The notes: generated by a model not told the origin, from the sequence alone. 64,000 nucleotides of DNA from Polyporus tsugae (GCA_024305745.1 JAHRBS010000002.1:2294001-2358000); one strand, 5' to 3'; shown: positions 25,525-38,543, counted from the stretch's first letter. Program-made: numbers and translations.

Positions 25525-28500
25525 ATGGAACAGAAACTCGCAACAGTCGACGACGTTGCCCAGAAGTCATTTGACTTTGTTGTAGTCGGTTCGTCCACCT
25601 GTTTTCTCCCTGTTCCACCGTTCCTCCACGGGCCGTTGCTAACGCTGTTATCTGGGGCATCTAGGTGGGGGTGTAAGTAGAGACTCCTTCATTGTGGTGC
25701 TTGTTCCTTGACAACTTGTTCACATGTTAGGTTTCGGGATGCACTATTGCATCAAGGCTGTCGGAGAACCCGGATGTCTCGGTCGTCCTCTTGGAGGCTG
25801 GCAACTCACACTTTGATGATCCGCTCGTCTGTGAGTCCTGTTGGTGCCGTGCACATATAGTTGCCACAAGTGACTTTTGATACCCATATCATTCTGCAGC
25901 TGTCCCCGACAGCTGGATGCAGCAGGTCTTCAATCCTGAATATGACTGGGTTTTCCGTACCACCACCCAAGAGAAAGTCATCAACAACGTGACCACTCCC
26001 AGTGGTGGCCCCGATCACAGCTTCTACTGGTCACGGTATGTCGATCATTGCCATCACTCAATCCATCTCGATGATTGACGGGCCCTACATTCGTCAGAGG
26101 TAAAGGTGTGGGCGGAAGCTCGTCCATAAACTTCCTCTTCTGGACTCGGCCTCAGCGTGAAGAGATAAACGGTACGCATGCTGGTTAGAATGGGAATTTT
26201 TCATGTGGCTCACTATTTTCTGTAGCCTTGGAGGCCCTCGGGAACCCCGGGTGGAACTGGGAACGTTTCTTCGCGGCAGCCAAGAGGGCCGAAACGCAAG
26301 TCAAATTTGTCTCTGTGCCGTTACGGAGATGGCTGATCTCGCTGACGTCCCCCCTTGTCGTTGTAGTTTCCACCCGACACCGGCAAACAACCATCCTGAA
26401 TTCTTAGAGCTGTACAGCAAGGAATCTGTTGGACACGGTGGTACGCCTGCCATCTGTGTGCTATTCAAGGATGTAGCTGACGTCTCAAATCTACTACTAG
26501 GCCCTGTCCCTATTTCGTTTTGCAAGACTGTGTCTGGAGCTGAACTGTACTTCCAAAAGGTACGCACGACATGATTCATTACAGTGCAAAGACGGTCCAA
26601 ACACCTCACCTGGTATAGGCTTTGGAAAGTCATGGCATAAAGACACTTGACGATGGGGTGAGCTTCTCCGCGAGATATTTATTATTCTGAGGTATTAACG
26701 AAACATGCTTGCATTTCAGCTTGGTGGTTCGGTATGTGCGCCCAGTCTGGTCATATTACTGACCATTGGCTCACTCGAGATGTAGCTCTCGGGCACTTTC
26801 AAGGCCACTGCGAACATAGATCCCCGCACAGGCACTCGCAGCACGGCGGCAACTGTACGGTCTACTACCCATCCGTGCGGAAGAGCCAGAGCTTAATCTT
26901 GTCCCGCAGAGTTACCTTTTCCCGGCTCTAGACCGCCCGAACCTGAAAGTCCTCACCGGCGCGTACGTGAACCGGATCGTGACCGAGAAGGATGGCGAAG
27001 AGGTCGTCGCCACAGGCATAGAGTTTGAGCATGGTGGGCAAGTCCACGTTGTCCACACCGCGAAAGAAGTGATCCTGTGTGCAAGGTGCGGTGTCTCGAG
27101 CTGCTGTTTGTCATCCTCGCTCATTGCCTTCCTTACCAGCACGGTGAAGTCGCCACACATTCTCGAGCTCGGTGGTATTGGAAATCGCAAAGTATTGGAG
27201 CCCCTCGGCATCCCTGTGCAGATTGACCTTCCGTCGGTGGGCGAGAACCTCCAAGATCACCTCATCTTCACCAGCTGCGTCTTCGGTACGTACAAGAACC
27301 GGTCATTCGAAACGCACGCTGATGGTCAAGGTGTCAGAGATGAACAACGACCACGGCTTTGTGACGAGCGAGACGATTACATTGCCCGACGTACAAGCGA
27401 AGCTTCGCGGCATCTAGTGCGTAGTACATCCCGCATTTCTTCGACGTGTTCTGAAGTATTATGACACAGCGGGGAAACTGGAGGTCCCATCTCCCTGGCT
27501 TGCACCGGAGTTACGTTCCTCCCGCTCCAAACGTTCTCCGACCGCGCGGACGAGCTGATCGAGAAGGTCGAGAAGTGAATTCAGGAGCATGCGGACAAGC
27601 TCTCTCCGGGCCTGAAGGAGCAGTATGAGCAGCAGCTGAAGATGCTCAAGGACAAGAACGTGCCCGATATCGAGATCGTCGTCTTCCCCGTCAATGTCCA
27701 CCCCCAAGGTGCGCTTCCCATATGATTCCTATATGCCCAGACTTGCAGCGTGCTCAATGCCCGTGCCATGCCAGGCCCTCCAAAGCCCCACAGGGGCTGC
27801 TCCCTTCCATCGGTCATCCGTTCTCCTGTGGCACGATCGTTCGTCGTCTGCCTCCAATTCGTCTCTAATATTCTCGGACCTGACCTACGACCTCTTAGCA
27901 CGCGAGCTCAAGCGATCCGAAGGTGCAGCCGACCATCGAGCCGAACTACCTCGCGGAAGAGATCGACCTCGAGATCCTCTTCGACTCCGCAAAGTTCGTG
28001 CGCAAGGTCACCGCGGACGGTCCTTGGAAGGGTGTCAGCAACGCGGAGCTCATTCCTGGTCCCGGCGTCACGACGGAGGAGCAGCTGCGCGGTACGGATA
28101 GCCATACCAGTTGCTGTTGAGTTGTGAAGCCGGTGTCTGACTTGAAGCCTGTGTTATGTGCAGAGTTTGTCAAGTCGAACGTGTCGACCACTTGGCGTAC
28201 GTGTCCCCCGGCGTTGTTTCAGCCCGAACCTCTGAACTTTATGTTGTTCTCATGCTGCCTTACTTCCCCTTGGCAGACGCGTCTGGTACGTGCTCATTGG
28301 CACCCAAGGACAAGGGAGGCGTCGTCGACACCCACCTCAAGGTTCGTGCTCCCTTCCCCGTGAATTCAGCAATCTGTATACAACTGTCCTCTTCAGGTGT
28401 ATGGAGCAAAGAACATCCGCGTCGCTGATCTGTCGATTCTCCCTCTCCTAACTGTTGTTCACACCCAAGGTATGATTCTGTGCTCGGTTTGAGGATGTTC

Positions 28501-28566
28501 GCAGCCTGACGGCGTCATATTACCGCCGCAGCCACTACCTATGGTATCGCCGAGCAAGGTTTGTGA
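25525..28566 (+). pseudogene. GMC oxidoreductase with three disabling lesions
   Basis: FAD-dependent alcohol/aryl-alcohol oxidase-type gene, cut by at least a dozen introns. ATG 25525 opens MEQKLATVDDVAQKSFDFVV. The dinucleotide-binding motif GGGVSGCTIASRL is assembled across an 8-base exon at about 25668. Then come VVLLEAGNSHFDDP, GKGVGGSSSINFLFWTRP, LFPALDRPNLKVLTGAYVN, a GMC signature variant (STVKSPHILELGGIG), ENLQDHL, the catalytic block TTWHASGTCSLAPKDKGG (joined across the intron at 28195) and VVDTHLK/ADLSILPLLTVVHTQ. Three breaks lie in the substrate-domain part: an in-frame TAG at 27415-27417, a one-base shift in the GGGG run near 27471 and a TGA at 27576-27578. Family-like sequence continues on both sides of each. 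Splice sites and active-site histidine are preserved, so inactivation looks recent. The tail after 28566 is unclear. Sequencing errors remain a possible alternative. Confidence 0.85.
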
Positions 28567-30391
28567 CGCTGATGGGTGTGGTACACGACTGAGCGGGAAA
28601 CCGTGCATTAGCCACCGAGAACCGGACCGCGCGACCTCCGTCCGACGACCTCCCGCGCAAGCGCGCATGCCGATCCTCACCGCGCCATACTCCCTTCCTT
28701 TCCTCATCTCTTTCTCTGCCCAGCATACCACGTACAAGTCGAGATCTAGAGCAGTTTGTAGGTAGTTTAGTCATAGTAGATACAGTGGCTCTCGAGCCCC
28801 CATCGTGTACTTGCGATTGTCCGCGCGCTCCGGTGATCGTGTCTCGGATATCTCCGCATCTGTACGGACAGTTTTCCTGGTACTTACATACACATCCACC
28901 ACATACACTCTTACCTACATCCTCTCTCGTACTGACGACTACCGCGGCCATGCTCGCACCCTAATACTCAGTCTTTCCCTTTCTCTCGACCGTAATCCGA
29001 CCGACTGCACGACTCTGACAGCGTCCCCTGCGATCAGCGACATTCCCTTTGGTTTTCGACTCTGTTCCTCGACTCTCGACTCTCGACCTCGATTTTCGTC
29101 TCAGTGTTTCGTTTCGATCGCGTCTTTCGTCTTTCATATTCTCTCTCATCGCTCCTCGACTCGTCACGCCCTCGGCCTACATACATCGGCCCTACCCGGT
29201 CCGCTACCACTACCACCACACTCATTCCACCATCTTCCACTCCCTTTTCCCTCACTCCCCTTGTGCACCTCTCCGGACCATCGCACCTTCGGACCGCGCA
29301 CTCATAGAGTGTTCAGGTCTATCAACGCTCTTATCGCTGCATGCAGTTCCTGTACTGATTAATTGTGTAGCCGTTGACATCATCAAGGCGGACCATGGAA
29401 TCTGAACGCTTCAAACGAATCCAATCTAGAAGGCCGCGGCTGAAGAACGAATGCTACATGAGTCTAGAATAACCCGCTCAATCCCTGTAGGTAGCGTGGC
29501 GTGGCGTTCAAGTAGAATCCGATTGTACGTCTCATGATGTTGATGGTGGAAAAATTCATCCCGAATGATCAGATTATCTGTACAGGCCGCGTGCAGCAAA
29601 CATGGATCACCGTTTGTCAAGTTCCGCACCATCTCAGCCGACATAGCTAGGGCCAGGCGCACTCTATGGAGGATCCCACGAGTAGTTGAGTGGGGACCGC
29701 GGGGCGGGGCTGAGAGGCTTTTGGGATACTATGCGAGGGAGGCAACTTGTAAGGTACTGCATGATAGGGACGTTCAGGTTTACGCAAATCTCCGGCAGTG
29801 CGCTGCCAGTGGTAGACGCTGCTAGCGCCGCTGGTCTAAGAGAGGACTTAGGCGGCGATGGGTGATCAACGAAGTTGTCTTCGCTCATGCGCGTGAGCGC
29901 TGGAGCCCGTTCGACCGCTGATGATGGGCCGCTATGGGCGGTGTCCGGTGCCAAGGCTGCTGTTCTCTTCGTGCGTCCGCTCGGACGGCGAAAAAAAGTG
30001 AGATCCGGAGGTGGGTACTAGGCTGGGGAGTTCAACAGTTCTAATGTCTCTGGTGCTTACAAAAAAGGTAGACAAATACCTAGAGGTGAATTTGACATAG
30101 AATAAGCACAGATAATTTGGTTCCAGTCAATCGAAACAAGCCGCGGGAGCGGATGAGCGTTTGCTACGATCTCAATCTCGGCAAGGACCTACCCGCCCGC
30201 TTCAAACTCCGCTGATATTCCGAGTAGCCCGTGCCGCAGCAGTACTCTACTCTATTAGTACGCCCACTAGTACACCCACTGTTCGCTTCGACATATAATG
30301 GACCCCAGCATTCTTCCCCATGGTCTTTCGCCTCTCCATCGCACCCATTTCACCGAGCATACACCTAAATTAACCCGACCCTTCTAGCATC
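28567..30391. other. intergenic, pyrimidine-rich low-complexity tract
   Basis: 1.8 kb between GMC and P450-3. From about 28940 to 29280 the + strand is rich in C and T, with short CTCTCGA tandem units near 29068-29092. The long open frame there (28805-29362) is a compositional artefact (Ser/Leu/Pro/His-rich). A - strand frame 29426-29662 has no recognised family. A TATA-like ATATAATG lies at 30293-30300, about 95 bp before the P450-3 start. Confidence 0.45.
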
Positions 30392-32629
30392 ATGTCTAGT
30401 AGCGTGCTCCTACTCTTCGTGGCAGCCTTACTCTTCTTCATCCTCCAGTCTTTGCATGGGCTCATTGTCCGAAGGCAGTCCCCTCTCAATCGCCTGCGAG
30501 GCCCACGGAATGAAAGCGTCATATTTGGACACTCCAAGCTGCTCGAGGCCAACTATCCTTCACTGCACACGAAATGGTTCGAGGAGTATGGCCCTACCAT
30601 GCGCACAGCTGGCATACTCAGCGTAAGCAGGCGTTCCGCATGCAAAGCTTTATTTGAGATCGTCCTGATCGGTCGATCTGCTTCAGGTCCCCCAGCTGTA
30701 CACAACGGATCTCCGGCTACTCAATCACGTTCTGTCGCACTCCGCGGATTACTTCAGGCCTCCAGAGGGTCGCAAGTTCCTTACTGAGATCCTCGGGCAA
30801 GGTTCGTGCTCCTGACTATGAGAGCGATGGCGACAATATGGCTTATGGCCTTGCTTCTTCAACTAGGTGTCATCGTCACCGAAGGTGCGTGCTCTCTTCA
30901 TGTTAGATTCAACTCGAACATCCATGCCGAACCGGGGGCGAATGACAGGGGAGCAACACAGACATCAACGCCATGTAATGGTATGTTGCTATTAGAGTAG
31001 ACTTTTTGTGATTCGGTTTACTGAACACCTGCTATAGAACCTAGCATTTGGTCCTGCTCAAATTCGCGAGTTCACTGGGATCTTCCTCGAAAAGGCGGCC
31101 CGCGTAAGTATCAGATCCAGTATTTTAGTACAAAATTGCTGATACCGTCATAAACCCCTCCCAGCTCTGCGATTATTGGAACTATCAGATTGCGTCTCAG
31201 GACGGAACATTGTGCACGGATGTCATGAACGGTATCAGTAAGATGACGCTTGATGTCATCGGCCTTGCAGGTGATTGCTGCTACACATCGCATCCTCGCG
31301 ACGGATATGCTGAATTACTTTGTGAAGGCTTCAACTATGGATTCGACGCGCTCAATACCGAGAAGCCCCTAAACGAGCTCAGCGTTGCGTTCGAGGAGAT
31401 CTTCAAGTCGCCTCCTCAGATAACCGTTGGCGAAATCGTGAAGAATTTGATACCTGTACTCGGCCGCATCGTGAGTAGCTATTCTCTCGCTCGTTGAAGG
31501 TTTTGAGTGTATGCTCATGGGAATACAGCGGGACAGCCGCGCTAAGAAGGTTGCGGCTGCACGCGCAACGATGCAACGTATTGGCATGCAGCTACTGCAA
31601 GAGAGGAAAGCGGAAATCATGCGGCAGTACGGGGAGGAGGGTACAGGTGCCGTCGAGAAGAAGGACGTACAAGGACGCGACCTCCTCGCGCTCCTCATCA
31701 AGGCGAACATGGCGACGGACGTCCCAGACAGTCAACGGCTCACTGATGAGGAGGTCATAGCTCGTGCGTACGATCTCTCTTGCTTTTACGTCTGTTGGAT
31801 GAACGGTCTTGCACAGAGGTGCCCACATTCCTCGTCGCAGGCCACGAGACGACGAGCACGTCGACAACCTGGTGCTTGTACGCACTTTGCAAGCACCCCG
31901 AGATGCAGCAGAGGCTGCGCGAGGAACTCCTGGCTGTCCCAACCGACGTGCCCACGATGGAAGATCTGAACGCCCTTCCATATCTCGACCTCATTGTCCG
32001 CGAAACGCTCCGCCTGCATTCGCCTGTCACACTCACGAGCCGCGTCGCGATGCGCGACGACGTCCTGCCCCTCTCCGCGCTGCTTACGGACGTGCACGGG
32101 AATGTGCTCAACGAGCTCCCTATCCTCGAAGGGCAGCGGATCTTCATCCCCATCCTCGCCCTGCACACTTCGAAGCAGGTATGGGGCGACGACGCATTAG
32201 AGTTTAAGTACGTTCATGTTCTCGTCCCATCTCTCATAGGCAGAGGATCTAACTGCACGCTTCCCCCAGGCCAGAGAGGTGGCAGAACCCGCCCAAGGGC
32301 ATATCGGCCATTCCGGGGGTGTGGGGCAATCTGCTGACCTTCCTCGGCGGTGCGCACGCGTGCATCGGCTACCGGTTCGCGCTCGTCGAGTACGTCTTTC
32401 CGCCAGCCTCGTCAATTCGTCCTTTTCCCATCACTCAATCATCCGATTCGATGTTTGCAGGATGAAGGCTATCATCTTCATGCTCATTCGCACTTTCGAA
32501 TTTGAGCTCACAGTTCCGGCGGAGGATATCGTGCCGATTGAAAGCTTCCTTCAACGGCCGGCATTGCGCAACGACAAAAAAGAGGGCTCACAGCTGCCTT
32601 TGATTATCCGACCGTACGGGCGCGCTTGA
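30392..32629 (+). CDS. cytochrome P450 monooxygenase (P450-3)
   Basis: Haem-thiolate monooxygenase, intact. ATG 30392 opens a classic anchor (MSSSVLLLFVAALLFFIL) followed by LNRLRGPRNESVIFGH. Introns join VPQLYTTDLRLLNHVLSHSA, EGEQHRHQRHVMNLAFGPAQ, LCDYWNYQIAS, FNYGFDALN and a long exon with I-helix FLVAGHETTSTSTTW (about 31835). K-helix ETLRLHSP and an insertion-prone PILEGQRIFIPI region follow. Then come PERWQNPPKG and haem loop FLGGAHACIG (about 32345). The stop is TGA 32627-32629. It differs from P450-1 and P450-2 in anchor length and hinge, so it belongs to another P450 family (the type with the RGP(P)xES..GH start). A TATA-like box lies about 95 bp upstream. Its neighbour upstream is the GMC pseudogene in the same orientation. 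The substrate is unknown. Confidence 0.93.
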
Positions 32630-33847
32630 ACGCAATCTGCTCCTCGAGTGTGAGGATGGTGTTTACCCGGATGGTGATTGGAACGGACTGTGCTTGTCAC
32701 CGCCGAGAAATCATCAACCGTTCAAATTGTGCACAATACTGGGAAACGATGGTTGTTGCGTAGATGGGAAGGTTGAAACATGTTCCGTGTCGAACAGAAC
32801 ACAAATATTGAAAGCACTCTTCTGGCGGATTTCACGCCGTACAGCTTGTAATCCTCCTCGGACCGCTGAACTCGACCCGTAACATACGAGCACGCCGTGC
32901 ACAATCTCAACAAGCGAGCTCGGCATCGATATGGCCACGGTTACTACCTCGTCAACGCGCTGGGGATGTTAGGAAGCATCGAAGGGCGCGCAGAGGCCTG
33001 ACGGACGCCAGTACCTTATCGAAGCGAAAACTAGGCGGACAGTAGACTGCGCCCATGAATGATGAGCCAGCCCACCCTTCCGAGTGCTTCTCCGAATAGT
33101 TGCTCTTGGCAGGGTTGCGGGATGCTCGTTTCGTAGTCCGTATCCTTCATGCGAGGCGGAGAAGAAGTCGTCGGCGCGCATCATCGAAGGGCACGCGGTA
33201 CATCGAGGAGTTCACACTCCAATCACGAACATGGTCGTACTTATGATAGTGAGCGGGCAATCGCGTTGGACAGAAGAGGCGGCGCTCGCAAGCGAACACG
33301 CGTGAAAGGCAGGGGCCATTGAACTGAAACGGGGAAAAGTGACCGTTGAACGGTTGATTGGAAGATGGAAAAGTCGGCGGCGCATTCAAGAGCATCGAGG
33401 GGAATCGCGTCCGGCTCCTGCTCCTCCGAGGAAGCCAAGTCAAACTCCGCTATCTCAAGTTGCGCAGTGGGCGCACGGGCGGCGTTGGCACGCGGTTGGT
33501 TTCCAAATCCAACATCGAGTCCGAGAGCTAGCCTACTCTGATCTTGTATCTTAATTCCAGCCGTGGCAGCGCAGTGGGACCGGCACTGAGCGTATCTATA
33601 AGCGTACGTGGTTCCATGATGGTTGAATCTGTTTCATGCCTCTGCAGTCACGGTCGCAGAAGGATCGAGAGCCTGCGTTGAGCTTATTAAGTGCATGGTG
33701 TAGTAAAGGGAAGTGTTCATAGCAAACGATGCGTAGCACAAATAATAAACATAGACGAAGTGCAAGCAGAAAGTCATCGAATTTGGAGTCCGGCTCTGAG
33801 GTCAACAGTTCGTTTTCAAACCCCGGGCCTGCTGAAGGTCTAAAGCA
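32630..33847. other. intergenic with a gene relic
   Basis: 1.2 kb between the convergent 3' ends of P450-3 (+) and DUF6534 copy 2 (-). It contains the short beta-lactamase-like relic listed separately. The remaining frames carry no motif. Confidence 0.4.
33155..33221 (+). pseudogene. relic of the beta-lactamase-like gene
   Basis: About 67 bp match the coding strand of the intact beta-lactamase-like gene at 45518-47517 (region 45960-45890 there). Both encode AEKKSSA, and the blocks GGCGGAGAAGAAGTCGTCGG and GTACATCGAGGAGTT are shared. A 6-base gap (loss of two codons) and single substitutions separate them. Flanking sequence no longer aligns by eye. It is on the opposite strand to the intact copy. 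Confidence 0.72.
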
Positions 33848-36065
33848 TCACATTACGCTCCCGAAGCTATCTCCACTCCCCGTATTGCGGTCTGCGGGCA
33901 TCTTGGTTGGTACATCATCATCCCTCTCCGTCGTAACCTTGATGTTAATGACAGGCGGCCCATCGGAGTCGGGAACCTGAGCCAGGCAATGACCGCGGTC
34001 AGAGGCGGGTCAGAGTAAATGGTAATGTCACATACCTGTGGAACGTTCCACTTTTCCTGTGCAGCGAGGCGGTTTGTGCGGGCGATCGCGTTCATGCCGA
34101 AGTTGCCGTCGAAAACCTTGACGCCATGGCTGACAGTCAACTCGCGGGAGTTCAGACTAAAAGTATGGGAACATTTAGAGCACTGTCCAGGAAAGACGTT
34201 CGTCGTGTTGTACTCACACGGCAAGCAGAATGTTCGCATAGACTATAAAGACAAATACAAGTCAGTATCAGTTCACGGGCAGGTAGGACTTGGGAGGACC
34301 CCACCTCTCGTTGTCACAATGTTGATGCTTGAATGAATGAGATCGCTTGGGAGTGCGAGGGACTATAGCAGAGGTCTCATATCAGTTCACGTACTCGGAT
34401 TGGATTAAGACACAGTTTACCATGATGAGTGCTACTATGTTGAAGACGCTACAGGGTAGTGCGAGTGAGTCCGTTATCAAGCTAAGACATCGCTGTTACG
34501 ACATACAGATGGATCAGACCTAGAACGTATGTCAGAAAAACAGGCGGATATTTGATATGGCCACAAATCTCACCGGTGTTGACCACGTAGATGATCACAA
34601 GCTCGGAGGTATTGTCAGGGCTATTGGTGAAGAAATGAAGTAGGGATAGAGAAGTGAGTATGGGGCAGGCTCACCGTTGCAGCCCTCGTCGACTTCGGTA
34701 CAGAACGAAGGCTAGTGCACAGGCCAGAAGAAAATCGCCCACGAAAGCAGTGGCGAACGCAGCAGAGACGTAGGGCTAAACACGATATGAGATATGACAA
34801 GGGATGGAAAACGTCTGTACTATGACTCACCGTGACTTTGACCAATTCCGTAATTGTTGGAATGGTCGCGCTACGACACCGTAAGCTCGAGACCATAGGG
34901 ACCCAACCAGTCGCTTGCTTACCCGATGTATATAGCCGCTGTGGATGGTCGGAGTTAATCAAAAAATCTCCCGTGACCACTCCAAGCCTACGACGCACCA
35001 ATAGATATTGCTGGTACACGATAGTTAATCAGTAAGATAGTGTATGAGCCAGTAAACACACAGATATAACATACCGATCTCTGCTACGTAGAAAAACATC
35101 TAGAGCAAGTCTCAGCGTAGCCCAATGCCATCACGGTGCAGCGAGACTTTACTCACAGAAACCGCTACCACTATGCGATAATGTGGGCCAACTATGAAAC
35201 GTTAGATGTTTACAGTATAATAGAGAAGAAATCCTACGTAGGAACACGCGACGGGCAAAGAAGCTGCGAATAGCTGATGAGTGCATGGATGAGGAACGAA
35301 TGCATGCTGCTTACAGCTGGGAGATGAACGTAATTAGGCCCTGTCGGTTCATTTGTCAATAATATTCACCGCTAGGATGTTTGAGAGACTACTGACTATG
35401 AGTATTGGTGCGTACTGGATAAGTAGCGATAACATCCAGTTAGTCTAATTTCGTTCTAGCAAGTCTAGTGACTCACAAGCAACGACCTAAAGGAACAAAA
35501 AGTAAATAAATCTACTCAACCATCGACAACCGTACACCTACCAGACACCTATGAACAGTGCCAGCGGATTGAAATAGTTCGTAACGAGGTAGAAATAACA
35601 AGCATATTCGAAGTGAGCGAAGGATACGCCACAACAATTCCGACATAAGCTCACCAGGTATGCATTGTCATTGCCGCGTGTGCAGTCTCCAGGATCCTAC
35701 ACAGTTTCAGTCTTTCCCCGACTATTGCAGTGTTGAGAGAACACCTACATTACGGACGAGACCTGGAATTAGATATGAGCCCAAGAAAGTGGGGAACCTT
35801 AATCATAGATCGTACCAAAAGTCGAATGAACACCGAATCCGAAGGGAACAGACGTGCATATCTGTACGTTTGATGCAGGCTCAAGCCATACAATCTGCGT
35901 TCATATGTCAGTAGCTAGAAACAATGCGATGCGGAAGTTGGCGTACAGGAGTCCAAAGAAGCTGGCTATCAGGTATGCTCCATATGTGCTATCGAGACTT
36001 GGAAAGTCCGAGCCTGAAGGCGAAGCGGCGAGGACAGAGCCGAGGGATTCACCAAATGGCGCCAT
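33848..36065 (-). CDS. DUF6534 family seven-helix membrane protein (copy 2)
   Basis: Likely start ATG 36065 (MAPFGESLGSVLAASPSGSD), followed by the family opening FPSLDSTYGAYLIASFFGLL. Then LSLHQTYRYARLFPSDSVFI (about 35870), ILETAHAAMTMHTW (35690), CYFYLVTNYFNPLALFIGVW (35590), SLLV and IQYAPILI (about 35480-35390), and a C-terminal region with LNSRELTVSHG and NAIARTNRLAAQEKWNVPQ (34150-34040). The tail VPDSDGPPVINIKVTTERDD ends at TGA 33850-33848. Introns are numerous and short. The 34250-35400 part (helices 4-7) is AT-rich and I could not resolve every exon, so hidden lesions are possible. The tail resembles that of copy 3 at 61492-63591. Function unknown. Confidence 0.68.
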
Positions 36066-37521
36066 TCGGAGACTGGGTATGAACGAAACGAGGGGTTCCA
36101 TAGGGCAGATATACTCCGAGTGCGCCAATAGGTGACCATACATATCGGCGGCTGAAGTGGGCGTGCGTGATAGATAAACAGATGCATCTGCTGCAGCCAC
36201 AAGTTTGGGCGCACGGCGGCGAAACCTTCTCGGGCTGAGACGGGGCAGAGCACGCACAGCCCGCGATTATCAGCCAGGGCAATTGCATCCCTAGATTCAG
36301 AATGGCTTACGTAGATTTTAATTCATGTATCCCAATGCTCACTCCCGGGGGTGCACCGCTGCGTGGGAGAGCGTTCGATAGTAAATTGAACCGGTATGAA
36401 AATAGGGACAGCGCGCGGAGTCGTGCCCATTGGTTCACATCTGCGTCGTCACCATTCTGTAAGACGATATTCAAACATTTTCTCGGGGAAGAGAATATTG
36501 ATGATGTTCACCTCCAAAAACCCTTGCCGAACGACATCCGGACTTGGGTCTAACCCGATGTCGTCAGATGGCACCAAGTGCCACCAACGCTTGTGCGCGC
36601 TTTCGCAGGCAGTAAGATGAATCTTCTGCAAAATTTCCGGACAGTTCTTGATAAACCTACGAAGTCATTGGTTAAAAGATTCATCAGTAGCTCGGACTAA
36701 GATCGCGACCGCGTCGCTCCGTCTTCGAACGACCAGACCACGCGAGCTAGTCTAGGGGAGTCATGAACGCTGAATACGCTCTTCTATTATGATTCAAATT
36801 ATTGGTTAGATGTCGAACCTGAATTGGAGTGTAACGAAGGCGGTGACAGACATCGTCGTGGAGACTCTGAGGAGGAGGAAGGATCCGATATGGCATGCAC
36901 CGTGGCACCCGAACACGTGGTCGGCAGGAAGTTGCCGCCCACGGCCTGGAATTGCGGTGCTCAGCCTGATGCCAGTGCCACGGAGATACTTACTGGTCTC
37001 CGTGAACTTTCCGCTCTGGAGGCTGGAGTGGGTTGAATCGTAAGCTACTCAGAGCGCTGATGTTGTAAAACTGATATCTGTAGACGCGGAAGAAGACCCG
37101 GCATCAGCAAGAGTACAACTTCCTGGGCGACTGCTGAGCTTCCCTGAGCTTCCTGGGCGACAGGAGCTCCCAGGGCGCTCAGGTAGCTGAGCACCTGAGG
37201 GTCCTGAGACTACCTTTTCAGTACTCAGGGTCGTTCAGAAGCGTCACAGGAGATGCAATTTCTACTGATGTGGCCTGACCATTTCATATCAGCTCGAATC
37301 CGACATCGTCATTCTCTCGACCAACCGGATCAGTGCCTTTTAGCCGGCTCCTCCAGTTCGGAACTAGTAAGTATGCCATCCTTCCATGCTGCAGCTGGTT
37401 ACCGAAGGATGGCCATGGGTGCATGTCTGGCCCCTCCCTATCCAGGGCAACAGAAATTTTCCTGTTTATAGCCCCGGAGTGGGGACTTCCCGTGAGGACC
37501 GAGTGCAAGCCTACCCACAAT
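36066..37521. other. intergenic with short repeats
   Basis: 1.45 kb between divergent genes. At 37118-37165 the sequence CTTCCTGGGCGAC occurs twice about 40 bp apart with CTGAGCTTC units, followed by a palindromic GCTCAGGTAGCTGAGC at about 37178-37193. No gene motif was recognised. Confidence 0.4.
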
Positions 37522-38543
37522 ATGCCGTCCCAAGGGACCTATATCCGTCTTCCCGCTTCATCCTCGCCTCTCGGCAGCCTTGAACCACTCGAGTACGACG
37601 AGGAGACCAGCCCCGAAGGACGAAACACTTGTTCAAGTTCCCACTCCAGCCGCTCCCTGGTTGGAGTGTCGGAAGGCACTGCCTGGAAGCTCTTTGTCTA
37701 CACGTGTATCACCGCCCTTGCATTGTCTGCAGTCAACATATCCTATTTGTCGGCGACCACTACGTTGCAGACCGCGCGAGCCGTATCGGCTGCCGAGCCG
37801 TCTCCAGACCTCAAACGCCCGACTGTGTACCTGGGGCTCGAAAACGTTGTTTTTGAGCAGTCGTACTGCCGCAGCCGCGGAACGTTCCCCAAATCGTTCT
37901 TCACGTACGATGTTCGCGACGGGCCGCATGCGGAGCCCCGCCATGTGCACGCGCCTGATGACAAGATGACATTGAAGTTCGGTGGTCCGGTACGTCGCGT
38001 GCCTACTTGTACTTTTGTCGGTAAATGTCCTTACGCGTACGCCCTCTCTTCTTTCAGGTTCGTACGGTCGTCGACTTTTACGTTCCCGACTACGGTCTCG
38101 AGAACTGCACGCTCAGCGCCAGACGCTACCCAGACCACCGGACCTCAGACGGCTCGGATAACAGTGCCCACGCACTGGACACTGCGGTAGACATTGACGT
38201 CTACCTGCTTCCGTCGCAGCATGTGGATGACCGCAAGGCCGCAACCTTCCTGGACACCTTGGCATTCGTCCCGGGCAGGGAGAGTACGTCCAAACCATTC
38301 CACTGTCCCGGCCGTTCGCATGTATTCCTGGAGTGGCGCTGCGCCACAGAAGACTGCGAGATCGTGATGTCGTTGGAAGGGGCGACAAGCCTGAGTGAGT
38401 TACTGCTCGTGTGTGGAACGTGTGCAGTGCAGCTGACATGGGACATAGCTGCGTCAGCCGAATCATTGACGAAAACGGGGTTTCGAATTACCCAGTACGA
38501 GGCGATGGGATGCATCCCCGGTGTTCCGAAGCAGGCGGCCTGA
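37522..38543 (+). CDS. single-pass membrane protein of a basidiomycete hypothetical family
   Basis: ATG 37522 starts MPSQGTYIRLPASSSPLGSL. A cytosolic Ser/Glu-rich segment is followed by one membrane helix (LFVYTCITALALSAVNI, residues about 57-75) and a large extracytosolic domain with RPTVYLGLENV. Intron 1 (GTACGT..TTTCAG, about 37990-38058) joins to VRTVVDFYVPDYGLENCTLS. Cysteine-containing blocks (FHCPGRSHVFLEW, CATEDCEIVMSLEG) follow, and a second short intron near 38400 may remove a loop before GFRITQYEAMGCIPG. The stop is TGA 38541-38543. The layout matches a common polypore family of unknown function with a But2-like C-terminal domain; that assignment is from memory of the pattern and is uncertain. 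The upstream in-frame ATG at 37333 is probably not used. Intact. Confidence 0.7.

Noticed and set aside
28805..29362. 185-codon open frame on +
   Set aside because: Lies in a pyrimidine-rich tract; the translation is Ser/Leu/Pro/His-rich without motifs, so it is a compositional artefact.
37333..37521. Upstream in-frame start for the single-pass membrane protein
   Set aside because: Adds a Cys/Trp-rich stretch unlike the family opening; ATG 37522 gives the usual short cytosolic start.
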